Source: Channa striata (taxonomy: Eukaryota; Chordata; Actinopteri; Anabantiformes; Channidae). From it: DNA of 64,000 bases. Shown piece after piece: positions 47,441 through 60,886 of this stretch. A program made the translations under genes and the position numbers. The stretch lies in NCBI GenBank assembly GCA_033026295.1, contig CM065177.1, positions 3,403,400 to 3,467,399 of the forward strand, read 5' to 3'. The notes below the pieces were generated by a model that worked only from the letters and a program-made list of their open reading frames with translations, searched no databases and was not told the DNA's origin. Within the stretch, counting starts at the first letter, position 1, and each line of letters opens with the position of its first letter.

Positions 47441-47952
47441 GTTCTGGACGGTTGGGACCGAACTCGCTCCTCCGTGTTCGCCGGGCGCCACTTTCTGCCG
47501 ACGCGGGGTTTGAACCGGCTCTACTGCGCATGCGCCGCGCTGTGACGTGTCGGGAAAATGTCAAAGTGAAGGATGGAACTGAAAATGACCGAAAACTCTC
47601 CGAGCACACGGAGCCACTGCGCCATTTAGAAGCGGCCGCCGGCGGCACTTCGGGTCTTTTATCCGTATTTATCCGACTCACCGACTCGCTGCTTCTTCTA
47701 AGTCGAGCGGAGGAAAAGCGGCTCACACTCACTTTGGAAGCGCTGACCGTCGAGCTAAGTTAGCGACAGCCGAGCTAACGCTCGCGGACGGGAGCCCGGC
47801 GGCCGGCGGCGGGTCGAACGCAGCCGTGACATGTAAGGCGTGTGGGGCTGGCGCAGTTTTGAGTTTCCTTTAGTCTCTCGGCGTCTCCACGTTTAGCTCG
47901 GGGTTTGCAGTCGGTAGCTGGCAGCGGGACAGACACCCGAAGGGAGACGACG
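47440..47952 (+). promoter_or_regulatory. stk17b: stk17b CpG-rich promoter and 5'UTR
   Basis: This GC-rich, CpG-dense block directly precedes the stk17b ATG. It contains a perfect NRF1-type palindrome TGCGCATGCGC (47,525-47,535) and a CRE-like TGACGT (47,542-47,547). No TATA box is obvious, as expected for a CpG-island promoter. The open frame at 47,452-47,763 is probably only a product of GC content. Confidence 0.65.
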
Positions 47953-50900
47953 ATGGCTCGGAGGCGGCTGGACAGTCGCAGCGGCATCTCCGCGGGGCTG
48001 CTCGTGGAAATTCAGACCCCGATCAGCTCGGAGCCGATGGAAAGCGTGTACGAAGTTACGGGAGAGCTGGGAAGGTGAGTCCACACGGTGTCCCGGGACA
48101 GCCCGGGACGACCCGGGACAGCCCGGGGTCGGGAATCTGAAGCAGCGGGTCTTCATTAGGAACTACAGGAACTACAAGCGCAGCGTTGTCGGTCCCACTG
48201 TATGAGTCACGGTACAACCGAGGATTCCTTATTGCTGCTTTGGCAAATATGGGAATGATGGTTTTTCTGTTCAAAAGAGTCTGAGCCTGCTCTGCTTTCA
48301 GCATTCTTCGCTTTTCTTTGTCTTTTTATCGACTACAAGTTAATCAGAAAACTCACAAATCATTTTTGAGGTTCTGCAAAGTCTCTCAATCCCTGGTGGT
48401 ATCACTTTTTGCAACTTAGAACACGAAACTGTGAATTGCTGTTGTCAAAGGGAACCACAGCATTTTAAAATGTGACTTAGTTGGAAGAAAATATGTGGTA
48501 AAACATGCAGTTATGGGCTGGAAAAGCCATGGCCACACCATGCTGTGTTACATATTTACCAAAACCAAGTCAGCCTCTGTGCCCGCAGTATATGACTCAA
48601 ACTGCATATTCAGACAATATTAGAAAATAGAGTCGTGTGTATTAAATTGTAGTAATATCTTCTTAAATGCAAACGTTCTGTAATATCTGTATTTGCTGTA
48701 ATGGTCGGCACACAACCAGTAATTAAGGGCTCTGACGTGAAACACTGGACTCTGGACTGTAAGCTTCAAACACTGTAAACACACAAAGCTCACGGTACCA
48801 GGGACCTGACCTGAGTGTGTTAGACAGCAGACCTTTGTCATGTGTTTGGAAGTGTGTGTGTGTGTGAGCCATGGCAACCGCTGATGGCTGATGATCACAC
48901 CCCGCGATCTTTGAGGTGTGTTTGAGGTAATGTGTCATATGTTGTGTACTTTATAATTCTGCTTGCAAAATAGGAGGAAGGAAGCAGGCACATGTGCAAA
49001 CAGGGCTTTAAAAAGCAGAAATGGCACAGGCCACTTCACCTATTTGTGTGTTGACTGTCAAAACAGGAAGCTGCAAGGTGCACTGTTTCTCGAAGATTGA
49101 TAAGCACAGCAGATTAATTGTGAGATATTCAGTTGTGAATTTTGTGATCTGAGACAACAAAACAAACTATTTTAAAATGTTTATCTATTATCACATTTTT
49201 TCTTTTTTGTTCTTTCTATAAAATATTTGAATGAGCCACATACCTAAGATTAGCAAATGTAATTCAAGCATTAGCCTATTCCTTATGAAATACCACTTTT
49301 ATGACATTCAAACAAGATTCTAAAAAAAAAGTCATCTGTTGGCGTCTGTGATGGTACCGTCAGTCCCAGAGCAGCTACTGTGACGCATGAAAGAGATGGA
49401 ACCTTATTGGTCCTCCTGTAAACATTACATACACTAATTTGTCCGTTGCAGATAGAATCTTATAGCACCAAGTTTTGCAAAGATCTGAGAAGTTATAAAA
49501 CAATGTAAGAAGGAAAGTAAAGATAAAGATAAACCCCTACAAAATGTTAACAACTTACCAGAGTGTGTTTACCCTTTTGACTGAATTATTTGACATGTCA
49601 AAAAGTTGGTGAGTATGGGACAGACAAGTCATTTTATACATGTAGATGAGTTTAGTAAATGACTTGTCCTGAGTGCTTTTCAGCTGTGCAACGCCCACAG
49701 TAATTCTGTGGGACTTTTGTCTTTAGAAAAGAAGTACCCTGATGACGTCATTGGGGTTATTATCTCAGCCTGTGCTTGGAGATGACAAAAGCTTTTATTA
49801 TTAACCAGAGATGTAAAGTGTGAAAGCTGTACCCTAACAAGTGGACTGTTAGAATGTTTCAGCCTTTACATCTTTGCTTTTTACGCTTAGGTTTTTTGTT
49901 TGTTTGTTTTTTCAAATTTTTTCTATAAGTAATGAGGCATTTAGGTGTGCTGCCGCTCAGGCCGTCCATTAATCGCAGGCTCAGCAGTTGGATGTTCTCC
50001 TCTATTGCTCCTCCTGTTCACATGTTGGGCAAGACCGTGAACCTTTGGTTGCCTCATAGCCTCAAAGGGCAGCTACATGTTTATCTGTGTTTCCTGAATT
50101 TCTCCAGGGTGATCAATAAAGTAGTTAAAAGCTAAATTAAATTAAGCATAGGTCTTAATTGAGAGGAAATACTGGATATGCAGAATATACTTCAAGTAAC
50201 TGTAAAATTAGATCGTGACAAATGTCCATCACACGTCATAGTAAACTAAAGAGTGTGAAGTGCTTAATCAGTGTGGTGAGGAGTCCGAAGCACAAAGAGA
50301 GCAACTGTCACATAGGCTCTAACCAACAATTACGACTGAACAGTGTAACAGATCACAACTTTAAAATCGCAAAGCTGCAGTTTCAGCTGCAGTGTTTTGG
50401 TTTTTTTTGCATTTTAAAATACTATTTTTAACAATCATAGTTTAAATGCCTGTTCCCACAGGCTTTACATAAAACATGCAGAGGAAGTGTTGATGAAGAA
50501 AGATTTTAAAAAGCAGAAACAGCGTTTGTTAACATCATTACATACACATTTGAATCAAAACATTATTGGGAAATTGTGTAATTCCCCACAGTGTCTAAAA
50601 CTTAGGTAAAGTTACCGACTAGGTCACACAGACACACTGCACAGAAGATGCAGAGAGCACAGTGAATAAAACAGGACCCACGGAACTTTTCTGTAAAGAA
50701 GACTTCACAATTCTATTATTTATTTATATAATTGAACCTCATCAGAAGTACAGACAAGGTGTTCTCCAGTTTATACTAGAAGATTAACCTTTGCCGTGGG
50801 AGGGATCTCCCCATATTCTGCTTTGGTCTTTGCCTATTTTGTGTATCAAATGCTAAAACAGAGTTGCAGCATTGACCTGTGGTGCTCCAGGACTAGAACC

Positions 50901-53900
50901 GTTTAGCACCATTGTTCTATTCTTCTGGAGAAGTCCTTCAGGGTCTGTAACCTTCAGTCTCTACTCTTGGGAATTTGTAAAGCTGTTATTTTTGGATATC
51001 TTTTTTTTTCTTTTCTTTTGTTAAAGTCATTACAAGGCCTCGCTTAGAAGTGTTTCCACCAATTGCATGATGATTTAGTTCTTGATCTTTTTATAAGTTG
51101 TGATAAGTGTTTTCTTTGATAAGCTGCCAGTTTTTATTTTTTTTTATTTTTTTGTTACAACTAAGTTACAAACCATATTGATGCTACATGTTGTGTTCCA
51201 TCTTTCTTTCATTACTCTAAATGTAAATAGCGTTAGCAATAACCTGCAGTGGCAAAGAGCTTTGATGTGTTGTGCTTATAACATACTCTAATGTGGGATT
51301 TTTTTTCTTCATTGTTGTATATTTTCACTTATCAGTGCCTTTTTTTTTATTTAGCTTATATATATATATATATATATAAAAAAAGAACATCTTAAGGCCA
51401 ATCCCGTTCTGCTTTGCAGTTTTCCTGAAGCAGGTGTTACCTTTGTTCCCTCTCCTAGGGGCAAGTTTGCAGTGGTCAAGCGCTGTGTGGAGAAGGGCAC
51501 AGGAAAAGTTTTTGCTGCAAAGTTCCTACGAAAGAGGAGGAGAGGTCGTGACTGCCGGGCTGAAGTCATACACGAGATGGCCGTCCTAGAGATGGCCCGC
51601 AACAACGCACGAGTGGTCAACCTGCACGCAGCTTACGAGACAGATCATGACATTGTCTTATTGCTGGAATAGTGAGTCCACTAGCAGTGTTCTTTCCCCT
51701 GCATCACACTTATTTTATTCCTCCTTTTATTGATCTTTAATCTGAGTATTTTTTTTCTACCCAGACATGCCTTGTTTGTATATGAAGTTCCATCTTGGTT
51801 GCTAAGTGCTAAATTACTTTATACCTGCTATTTAAGGTGTCATATCCCAGTCTCTCTTTTTTTTTTTCCTAATAAACTGTCCTTCCCTGTCAGGTACTCT
51901 CTAGTCTTCATCTTGTTTCTCTCTATCATCAAAAGATAGTCACAAATTCAAATGAATTGGCATGATTTTCTAACCAATCTTTTAATACTTGTAAGAGCTG
52001 AACCACTCTGTGTCTTAGCTTTAGCTTTAGCTCTGTGCTTTACAGTTCTTGCTCAATAACACCTTGCCAGGACATGTGGCATTAAACATGTTACCTTCAG
52101 GATATGGGTTGGTCACCCACCATCGCGGAAATCACAGATCTATCTTGTCAGAGCTCCACCACCTCATTTGTCACATCGCTACCATATGTTTCATTAATCT
52201 GTGATATTATAGTACGTGAGAGTTTCATGAGTATTTATAGTGCACTTGTGTTTCTTTTTTACTCAGTGCGGCAGGTGGAGAGATATTCGACCACTGTGTG
52301 TCTGAGGAGCTGCTGCCCGAGGCCCAGATCACCCGTCTGATCAGGCAAATGCTGGAGGGAGTCCACTACCTCCACCAGAGCAACCTGGTGCACTTAGACC
52401 TTAAGGTAGATGCACATTAACACACACAGTTCAGTGTAGCTGTGGCATAGAAAACCCTATTTCCACGAGCTAATAAATCTGCAGCACGAGACCACATCCA
52501 GTTAGCAGAGGTAAACATGGCTCTTGGAGTTAAAGGTTGCAATTTTTTGAAGGTTTTTGTTCCTCAGTGAAAAGTACCTGTTATTTCTCCACCACTTTTA
52601 CTTTCATGTGATGTTCACTCCGTGATTCCTCTGTTTCTTCCTCAGCCACAAAATATCCTCCTGACTAGCCTGTCTCCTCCAGGAGACATAAAAATTGTCG
52701 ACTTTGGCCTGGCACGCAGACTGGGTGCGGTTGGAGAACTTAGAGAAATTCTTGGCACACCCGAGTATGTAGGTAAGATGATGTTCATGAAATAGGCTTT
52801 GATTTGATTGATGAAGACATCAGACAAGAGCAGACATCACCTGCACAACCACACTGAAGTCAGACTAAACCAAACGGATTAAAACATTTTGACTGTAATG
52901 CTAATAGGAATTCTTTAGTGGGCCTCTCATAAATGAACAGGAACTAACCTACATTTAGTCATTTCCTTGGCATTCATATGAGTACAATACAGAGACAGAG
53001 ACTTGGACTTAGATATAAACCTGTAGTCATAAAAGGAATGCTGGGTTTATTCTATTCCAGAGAAATATCAGACAGACCCCTACAACCTTGCTTCAAACAC
53101 ACATTCGACCACCAGTGCCGACATGAGTTTAAATGGGTTGTTTAATACAATGGTGAAACAGAACGTGAGCCATGAAATGATACTGGAAATTACAAAAAGA
53201 CATTCTTGCAGTTTTGAATGACAACACACTTGTTTCATGTTTTTATCCAGCTCCAGAGATTCTGAATTATGAGCCAATCACAACAGCCACAGACTTATGG
53301 TGAGTGCATTCTTGCAGAGTGTTAAGCGGTTATAGAAACAATGTTGTGCATACTTTCAGGTTTATAACTTTATGCCAGGGCTCTACTGAAAAAATATGGA
53401 CGATTACCAATTCCAAAAAGAGCTTACGTTCATTTGTAATTTGTCTTAATGCAGTATCTCTTCTGCAGCTCTAAACGAAGCTGTTCCTTTTTGCTCCTGT
53501 CTCTTTAAAGTCCCCCCCTCACCCTGAGTGCACTCTGTTCTGATTGGCCAGCTTGCCGGTGGGCCAAGCAGAGTGGCACGCTATGCGTGTAATGTGAGAG
53601 TGGGTGGGCGTGACTGTGTACTTTGAAGGTGTGTGGACCCATAGCAGAGATCTGTTTATGGACTGATGATGTTCATAACTAGGACTGTTGGGGGGAGGTT
53701 CACAGAATGTCTCGGGGAGCCTCGGTAATGTTCTCTATGCCTTGGACCTATCATCACAGTGATTAAGCTATAATTAAAAATAGGAAAACGCATAATATGA
53801 TTGACAAAGAGACATTGCCTACACATCACACACATCTCATCCTTAAACCCAGTCAGGACAGCAGAAGAAACTGTCAGAGCATCATTTTACGTTATACGTT

Positions 53901-54837
53901 ATTTTAGTTTTTTTCAATAATCTGTATGTATGTATTTCCATGAAGGCGGTCCACTGCAGTAGGAGGTCGCGTTGGATAAAAGCATCTGCCAAATCACTAA
54001 ATGTAAATGTAAATCCAATACCACAGAGTAGCTCTGCAGTAGTTAATAGTTGTTTTCACTTGGGTGTTTACTCTAATGTTGTCACTTTTGTTGTGGGTAA
54101 AACTATGAAAATAGAACCAATGTTTTTATGTAAAATAATAACATAATGATTTAACAACATAATTACTCAGTGGCCTTTGGTGTTCAGGCCACAGACACTT
54201 CAGTACATGTTTCTACTGTTTCTGTTCTTCAGGAGTGTGGGTGTCATAGCCTACATGCTTGTGACGGGTGAGTCTCCGTTTGCTGGGGATGACAAGCAGG
54301 AGACGTATCTGAACGTGTCTCAGGTCAATGTGGACTACAGTAGGGAGGCCTTCTCCAGGGTGTCTGAGCTGGCTGTGGATTTCGTTCGTAAGCTGCTGGT
54401 CAAAGCGCCAGAGTGAGTAGAGTCACGGAGAAAGCCGCTCATAGAATTAGTTCTGAATGAAATAAAGTGATGTTTTCTTTATTCCGCACGCGGCTGACAT
54501 CATTAATCACACAATCCATTAAATTCACTCAACTCTGTTTCAAACTGACAGGTGTTGCATTCTAAGACTTTTTATCTTGTGCTTTTATCACAGGGACCGG
54601 CCCAGTGCTGCAGATTGTATGAGCCATCCCTGGCTGTGGCAGCATCAGTTCTGCCTGAGCCCTGAGCCCTCTCCCACCTCCACCCGCACCGTCCGCGAGA
54701 GGAGTTGCGGCGCCAAATGGACAGCCCCACCTGAAGACCCTGAAGATAAGGAGAACTTCTTGGAATCCCCACACTCCCACGCAAAAAAGTTTCGCTTCGA
54801 TGAGGAAACATCCGCTGCCGGAGATGGTGACTTTTGA
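47953..54837 (+). CDS. stk17b: stk17b (DRAK2), DAP-kinase-related serine/threonine kinase, complete
   Basis: A DAPK-family kinase linked to apoptosis and lymphocyte signalling in mammals. Seven coding exons, all GT-AG and in phase: 47953-48074, 51459-51671, 52267-52405, 52646-52772, 53251-53299, 54233-54412, 54594-54837, giving 357 aa (human 372). The N-terminus MARRRLDSRSGISAGLL matches STK17B rather than STK17A. The kinase domain is about residues 33-292, with glycine loop GRGKFAVV (40-47), Lys62 in FAAKF, catalytic HLDLKPQN (154-161; Leu in place of the usual Arg, as in this subfamily), DFG Asp177 and APE at 201-203. The C-terminal tail keeps EDKEN and KKFRFDEE. All catalytic residues are present, so an active kinase is expected. 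The first intron is 3.4 kb and the second coding exon follows a (TA)n tract at about 51,357-51,380. Confidence 0.96.
51357..51380 (+). repeat. (TA)n microsatellite in stk17b intron 1
   Basis: About 12 TA units lie some 80 bases before the exon starting at 51,459, followed by an A-run. Confidence 0.9.
53963..54014 (+). repeat. 3' tail of a fish SINE/LINE
   Basis: The block 'ttggataaaagcatctgcca' followed by a short TGTAAA-type repeat is the well-known conserved tail of several teleost SINE families (LINE-derived 3' end). The head may be degraded or absent. It lies in stk17b intron 5 (53,300-54,232), downstream of a GC-richer block (53,510-53,650) that also looks repeat-derived. Confidence 0.6.
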
Positions 54838-57458
54838 AAAAGCATAATGAAAACGGGGGGAATTGAAGTGTAAGGCAGAGGGGGTGTGCCCACTTCTTCC
54901 TCTGAGCTTTTACTTTCTTTTTAAGGCTTCACAAAAGCAGCAGTCTGCTCTTCACTTAAGAGTTTGATATCCTTTTCTACTAATCTGCAGAATTCAAAGA
55001 TTGACAACTCAAACCAAAGATAACAATTGACATTTTCAGATCTACCACTGATCCTCTGCTGACAAATGCCTGAAATGTACAGTAGCCTCAGCAAGTGCAG
55101 TGTGATTAACCTACGTATTTAATTCATTACATTTTCGGTATTTCCAGGGGCTGCAGAAATCTCCTCTATGGTTAAGTGTTTAGCTGTCCCTCTACTGATG
55201 AAGGCTAGGGTTAGTATTTTCAGGGAAATCTATGCAATATTTCTCTTGTACATTTTTTAAATCTTATCTCCAGAAACCTTAAAGAAGTGACTAGCTCTGC
55301 CTTAAGTGAGCAAGTGTTTTTTGCCAGCAGCCTCATTTAAGTGCTCCGTCTCACTTCAGCAGAAATGTGTGATATCGAAAGAGTTGAGAATGAGGAAGTG
55401 CGATAATGATTGTATTTGCATGTAGAAGGGCAGCTGGAGAGCGGCATTGTGGGAAACGGGTAACACTCTGTTCCTGGCTACATTTCATTTCACTGGCCAA
55501 CTTTTTTTGTTGTCAAACGTGATGAAACGTGCTGCTGTCCATGTCATAGCTCTGCTTTCTTTCTACCTGCTGCACAGCTGTGTGTCACATCTAAACTGCA
55601 CTTTTCACTAAAACAACAACCAGCAAAAAGGTCAGGGTTATATACATACATGCATGCTACATTCCTTTTATGTTTGCCATTTCCCACAATGTTCGTTTTC
55701 TCCAGGTCTGCTGTAGATTTAGGGTTTAGCTCAGGGTTTTAGACAAAATTCCTTTTTAAATTCCTTGTGAAGTCCAAAGACATAAAAGGCCTCCACATGC
55801 AGTCCGATATTCTTGTTATTACGTGTTTATTCTTTCGGAATAAAGTCAAAACTTTAACAGCTCAACGAGGCAAATGACTCACACAGCCACACCCACACTT
55901 ACTAAGAGTTCCTCTTTGTTGCAGATGCTTTAGCACTTACTTCATATGCACATGTTCGGAATTGATAAGCAAAACTAGAGCTATTTATGAAAATGTGTAT
56001 GTTTGTCCTTGAGAGGTTCCCTGTGTCTTTCAGTCTCGTAAAGCCATTCAGTCGGGTCTCAGCAATCAAAGCTCCGCCGGTCCTCTTGGGTCAGGTTGTC
56101 TGAATTGACATATTTCTGTTGTTTTCATCTCAGGCCATGCTGCTCACTCTCTGCTTACTTTTGATTTGTTATGTTATTCTCACAGGTTCATTATTATTTA
56201 TGTGCTGGACTTGTACTTTATATGTTTATGTAAATAATGTGCTCGTGTGTCTTTATAAGGAAGATTATAGAGGTAGACAGGTGATTAAGAATGATTAGGG
56301 TGTTATTTAAAATAAGATGCTGTTGTGGTTGCAGTGTAATGAATAATAAATGGTAACGTTTCACTGCAGTGAATTCAAAGATGACAGAAGATGAAAGCAA
56401 GGATTAGCTTTTAGGTGGTACGGGGAAGTAAAGCAAAGGTGGACCTGGATAAATGAATCAGAAGGTATTGAGAGAGGGAACAAAGATGGTTAAATGGTTT
56501 TATTGCAATAGTTTGGAAGCAATTTGGCCCAAAAAAAAAAACACTCAAAATGTTGAACTGTTTGTTTTGGTATAGACTGTTAAGATATGTAGGTATGAAA
56601 GGCTGTTAAGTGATGCGAAAGTGGCAAACGTTTTAGAAAGACACGGGTATATGTTCCAAGCATTGCAACAGAATCACTGTATAATGTGAAATGCAAGGTG
56701 CTATTGACTCGCAGGATTTGCCATCTTTTGTTCCGAGTTGAATGGTTTTAAAAAGAAACTTCACCTCTAAGACATTGCACTCCTGGAAACTCTTGATTGC
56801 TCTTAACATCCAGTGAAACATTCCTCTTATTGTTCTGAGGTGCCAAACTGAAGAAGACCACGCTATTGTATCTGTTGTTGTCACCAGCCGGCACACAATG
56901 GCCTTTGTGCGGGGACATGGGCGTCTCCAGCCACGGCCATGCTCTCATCTGTATGCTGTCATCCTTTAAAACTGGAACGACACACTGTAGAAAATGTCTC
57001 AACGTGTGATTTCATCTCACTGAGTCAGGGGATACAGTTTCAAACTGTCAGCTGATTATAGAACCCAGAGTCTCCTACTACTGTAAAAGGAAATAAGCTT
57101 GAATCGTACTTCTCAAGTGTGTTTATGCTGCCTGTTGTAATTCTTTTACTATCAGGTTTCATTTTCTTAAAATAATCTTTATTTGTCTTGAGTTGTCTTA
57201 ACAGAGGAAGTCTCAAGTCGCATTTGCAGAGTCAAGTGAAGCTAACTGCCCTGCTGCAGCAGAAAGTGTAAAAACATTTAAGACTTGACATGTAGTCGAA
57301 GATGGACTTGTTTGCAAGACGACAAAATGCTCACACAGGTCGAACAAAGTGACCTGTGTTCGCTGCCATAATTTATCCGTCGCTTGCCATGACTGTTGTG
57401 GTGTTGGTATTGTACAGCTACTATACTGTGTTATTTTCAGCAGCTAATCACTCAGTGG

Positions 57459-57494
<36 letters not shown>

Positions 57495-57810
57495 TGTGTG
57501 TGTGAGAGAGCGGGTGATGCTCGACTGGGAGTCTTGCCATCACGTTCAAGTAGCGCCATTGATGTCTCCCAGCATTCCTCTCTGATTGAAGGATACTGTA
57601 GATTACACACCAGCTGCAAGCACAAACAAATAATTGTGCACGAGATGTATGTTTATTTTCCAACATATCTTTTAATGTATGAGCATTCTGATTGCATCTG
57701 AAATGACTAAAAGGAAAAAAAGGCATAATCTGCAATGTTTCCCGATTAACTGCAGGCTAATGTGCAGGCATCACAAAGCAAACTAAAAAAAAGCTCATTA
57801 AAGATTCTAG
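54838..57810 (+). other. stk17b: Probable stk17b 3'UTR and downstream sequence
   Basis: There is no coding exon here. Candidate poly(A) signals are AATAAA at 55,839-55,844 and 56,345-56,350 and ATTAAA at 57,797-57,802, so the UTR could be about 1, 1.5 or 3 kb. A (TG)n tract lies at 57,461-57,506. Without transcripts the true end cannot be chosen. Confidence 0.45.
57461..57506 (+). repeat. (TG)n microsatellite
   Basis: Near-perfect TG repeat with one TTT interruption, downstream of stk17b. Confidence 0.95.
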
Positions 57811-57889
57811 AAAATATCTGAAAGTTTGGAGTTTTTTTTTATTCCGTGTAAAACTCACTTTACTCTTAGTTTGTACATTTTCAGCTCTG

Positions 57890-57903
57890 CTGCCACCTGC
57901 TGA
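57890..57903 (-). promoter_or_regulatory. Candidate CTCF site, reverse orientation
   Basis: On the minus strand, TCAGCAGGTGGCAG matches 13 of 14 positions of the CTCF core consensus CCASYAGRKGGCRS. The orientation is opposite to the candidate at 11,547, so the pair is convergent around hecw2 and stk17b. Confidence 0.4.
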
Positions 57904-58647
57904 TTCAAAGGAGCAGAACAATGTTACATCCCAAAGTGTATGTGAACCACAGAGTAAGCAGGTGATTTAAAGCAATAGCTTTCTTTTATCTAACAAATGT
58001 TCTCTTTGTAGACTTGCAGGAATTTCAACCAGCCTTATGCATAACAAGTAGTAAACATAATGGAATGCTCTGAAGTTACATTCAGCAGAATAAGTTGCAG
58101 CCATCAGCGTACAGTAGTGCAAAGATGCTATTTAAGCTTCCATAGGGATCATACAAACAACAGTAAAAGAGATTCAAACATGCTGCCATCACCACAGGTC
58201 ATCAGCAGTCTGCTCTGAACAAGCCACTTTACTGGTGGGCGAGACCAAACAAGCTGTGTGTGTTTCTACACACTGCGATGCACACGGGTGCAGTAAGAAA
58301 AACACACGGACAGCATGTTTAACATTTCTGTGACAATGACAGGATTATAAGCTATACGTGCTTGTTAATACAACTTTCTATCCCAACTAATTAAATTTTT
58401 AACCATTGTAAACATTACGATTTGTCTAACAACAAATCCTTATATATTTGGTATAAATGTGTTTGGAAAGAAAGGTCCAATCCAAACAAGCAAATTAGGA
58501 TCATTTGTTAATATTTAGAAAATGAAGATCGTTCCTAAACTTGAAAACAACAGTCTGACGAACTCACAGTGGATGAGGTTCAGAACTAGTCTAGTCTTGA
58601 TGGGGTGTTCCAGGTGTAACTGTTGTATGTCAGGGGTGGGTGGTCTG

Positions 58648-58800
58648 CCTGTATAGCGCTTTTATGCAGACTGACTCTCATCCATCCTGACGCAGATGTC
58701 GATGTTTGCCGTGCAAGGTGCTCACCTGAGCCTTGCAAGGGGACGTTACAGGAAGTGGGGTTTAAGCCGGAATCAGAGATTCTATACTCACAGTCAGTTA
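58648..58800 (-). repeat. Degraded tRNA-derived SINE
   Basis: It has 'tatagcgctttta' at the left and 'gtgcaaggtgctcacctga' in the middle, both hallmarks of the body and tail of a common teleost SINE read in reverse. The B-box region (about 58,758-58,770, 'ggggtttaagccgg') is eroded. The family is related in structure to the copy at 22,150-22,292. Confidence 0.55.
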
Positions 58801-60886
58801 CCATGGTAACTTCCTGCACTGAGTGCAACCAATAATGTTACAGAATGGATGTGATATTCCAGAACAGGCTGCATTTATCCCTGTTTACCCCAGTACTTCA
58901 GATACTGTAGTACAGTTACTAATTTCATTGAGAGTGAAATACAGTAAACAGAGATGTTAAATGCAAATTTTACTTTTTACTTTTAGACATGTTTTATGAC
59001 TGCAAATCCCCAAAATATTTTTGGGTCAGACTGAGGTTATAGTCAGATTTAAGCTGAATGAATAAATGTAACAAACTGTAGGATTTACAGTAAAGGGAAA
59101 CTTCACAGATTTTCAACTTGCTTTGTAAGGTTTCGGTTTGATGAGAACATGTACAGTAAACGAATGTTAAAAAAACCTTCAGTCTGACTTCCCTATATTA
59201 AATATTTCCCTCCACATTACTTCATCAGGGTTTTTTTCAGTTGAGATAACCCAGTGTTTATACTACGGGGGGTTGTAATTTTGGCTGACCTGCTCCGCCA
59301 GAACTTCTCAAGATCGCATTATTTGACAATGAAATATTCCTTCAGAGCTGAAGACAGAATGTTATTTACATTTAGGGAAGGCAGAGGGAAGTTGAAAAGA
59401 ATTAGGAAGTCAACCAGTATAAGAAATGTCTGCTAAATAATTAATGAACGCACTATGCTGACAAAAATGTATCTACTTTTTTAACAAACTGTTATTGCAC
59501 TGCTACTGCTATTTGTTTTATAAAATGCGCGTTAATATCACTTATCTCTATCTGCATTGGATAAAAATGGCAGCTCTGCTTTTTACCTGTTTCCATGGTA
59601 AATGTGTATCAGAGGTCTACTAATGAAGGCCCAGATGTCACATGCATTTGAAGGTGCCGTGTGGGTTCTGAAGGTGAGGTTGTGGGTTGCACCCTCTGAG
59701 TAACCCGTCACCTCACACCCTTTCTTTCCTGCAGGGTCCCTCAGGTGCCATGCCGTGGTTTACTGTTACTTTACAATAGCTGTACCGGTCAGCCACAACA
59801 TTCACCATTAACCATGGTTTTAATATTAAATGTTAAATCAGCTCCACCTTTACCAACCGTGATCTTGTAACTCTTACTTTTTAGTGTGTGAGTAGTGTTT
59901 GAAATACATTGTTTTTTTTGTTGAGTACAGTACTTATGTACTTGAGGTAAAATGAAGATGATCGGCTCAGAACTTGAAATGGTTTTTGTAGTGGATTTTT
60001 TTATAGGCGGATATTTGCATTTTTCCTTGAGTGCTGAGTTTTTGTGCGCTTCTACCACCTCGACACACAGTCTATCCAATTTTACTGTGTATGCTGCAGA
60101 GTAGCTGCTCTGCTCTTTTTGACATTCACACAGATGGGTTAGGACGAATTACTGGTGGAAAATGCACCATCAGGATCAAACGCAAGGAATGTCAATAAGA
60201 TATTTTGAACTTTCTGAGTGAAATACATGCAAATTAATTGGCCACAGTAAAAACACAATCAGGAATCACTACTGAGAGACCCAACGGTCAGACCAATAGG
60301 TTCAGACCTTCAGACATTCACAAGTCTACAAGCAGGTCAACTTAAGTGCAGGTACAGTATAAACAGAATGTAATAAGCTGCTCTGTTTCAGCCAAACGCA
60401 CATTCAATTTAAAAAAAGGTCATAAATTTAAATAAGTGACTATGTTACATAGATTCTTAAATTATAGAAGCTATCAAAGTCAAACTGAGACAATATGAAT
60501 AACTCATGTTTCTAGTCCTTACGTTTGAGGCAAAATCAAATGTAAAGGGTTCCGTTTAGCATAGAGTGAAACAATAAAGAAAGTTAAAACAATCTATCTC
60601 TGTTTCCTATACCTCTATACTACACAAGCAGTCCACCCCAAAATAATTGCATTTAACAATTAGAAAGTAGACAGAAAATAAAAAGTACAACATCCCATCA
60701 TGTTTCAAGCTCTAAACTTTGGAGCCCTTAAATCACCAAAAACTTGAGGTAAGACCAGCGAATAAGACACTCAATCCGTTTTCTAACATATGAGCTGAAG
60801 CTGTCAACATCAATCTGCAAATGTTTCTAATGAGTGTATGTGCGTGTACGTGTGTGTGATGTGCTCACAGCCCCTCTGAACCACAC

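Larger units (their letters stand above)
57811..60886. other. Intergenic/3' flanking region between convergent stk17b and C2orf69 homologue
   Basis: The two genes point towards each other here. I see no gene. Contents: a CTCF-like motif (57,890-57,903, minus), a SINE relic (58,648-58,800), a transposon-end-like motif (59,774-59,800), and possible minus-strand poly(A) signals for the C2orf69 homologue (AATAAA complement at 57,838-57,843; ATTAAA complement at 59,818-59,823). No canonical hexamer lies close to the C2orf69 stop, so its 3'UTR may be long. Confidence 0.5.

Noticed and set aside
47953..54837. Assignment to stk17a
   Set aside because: The RRRLDSRS N-terminus, the short tail with EDKEN, and the hecw2 neighbour all indicate stk17b.
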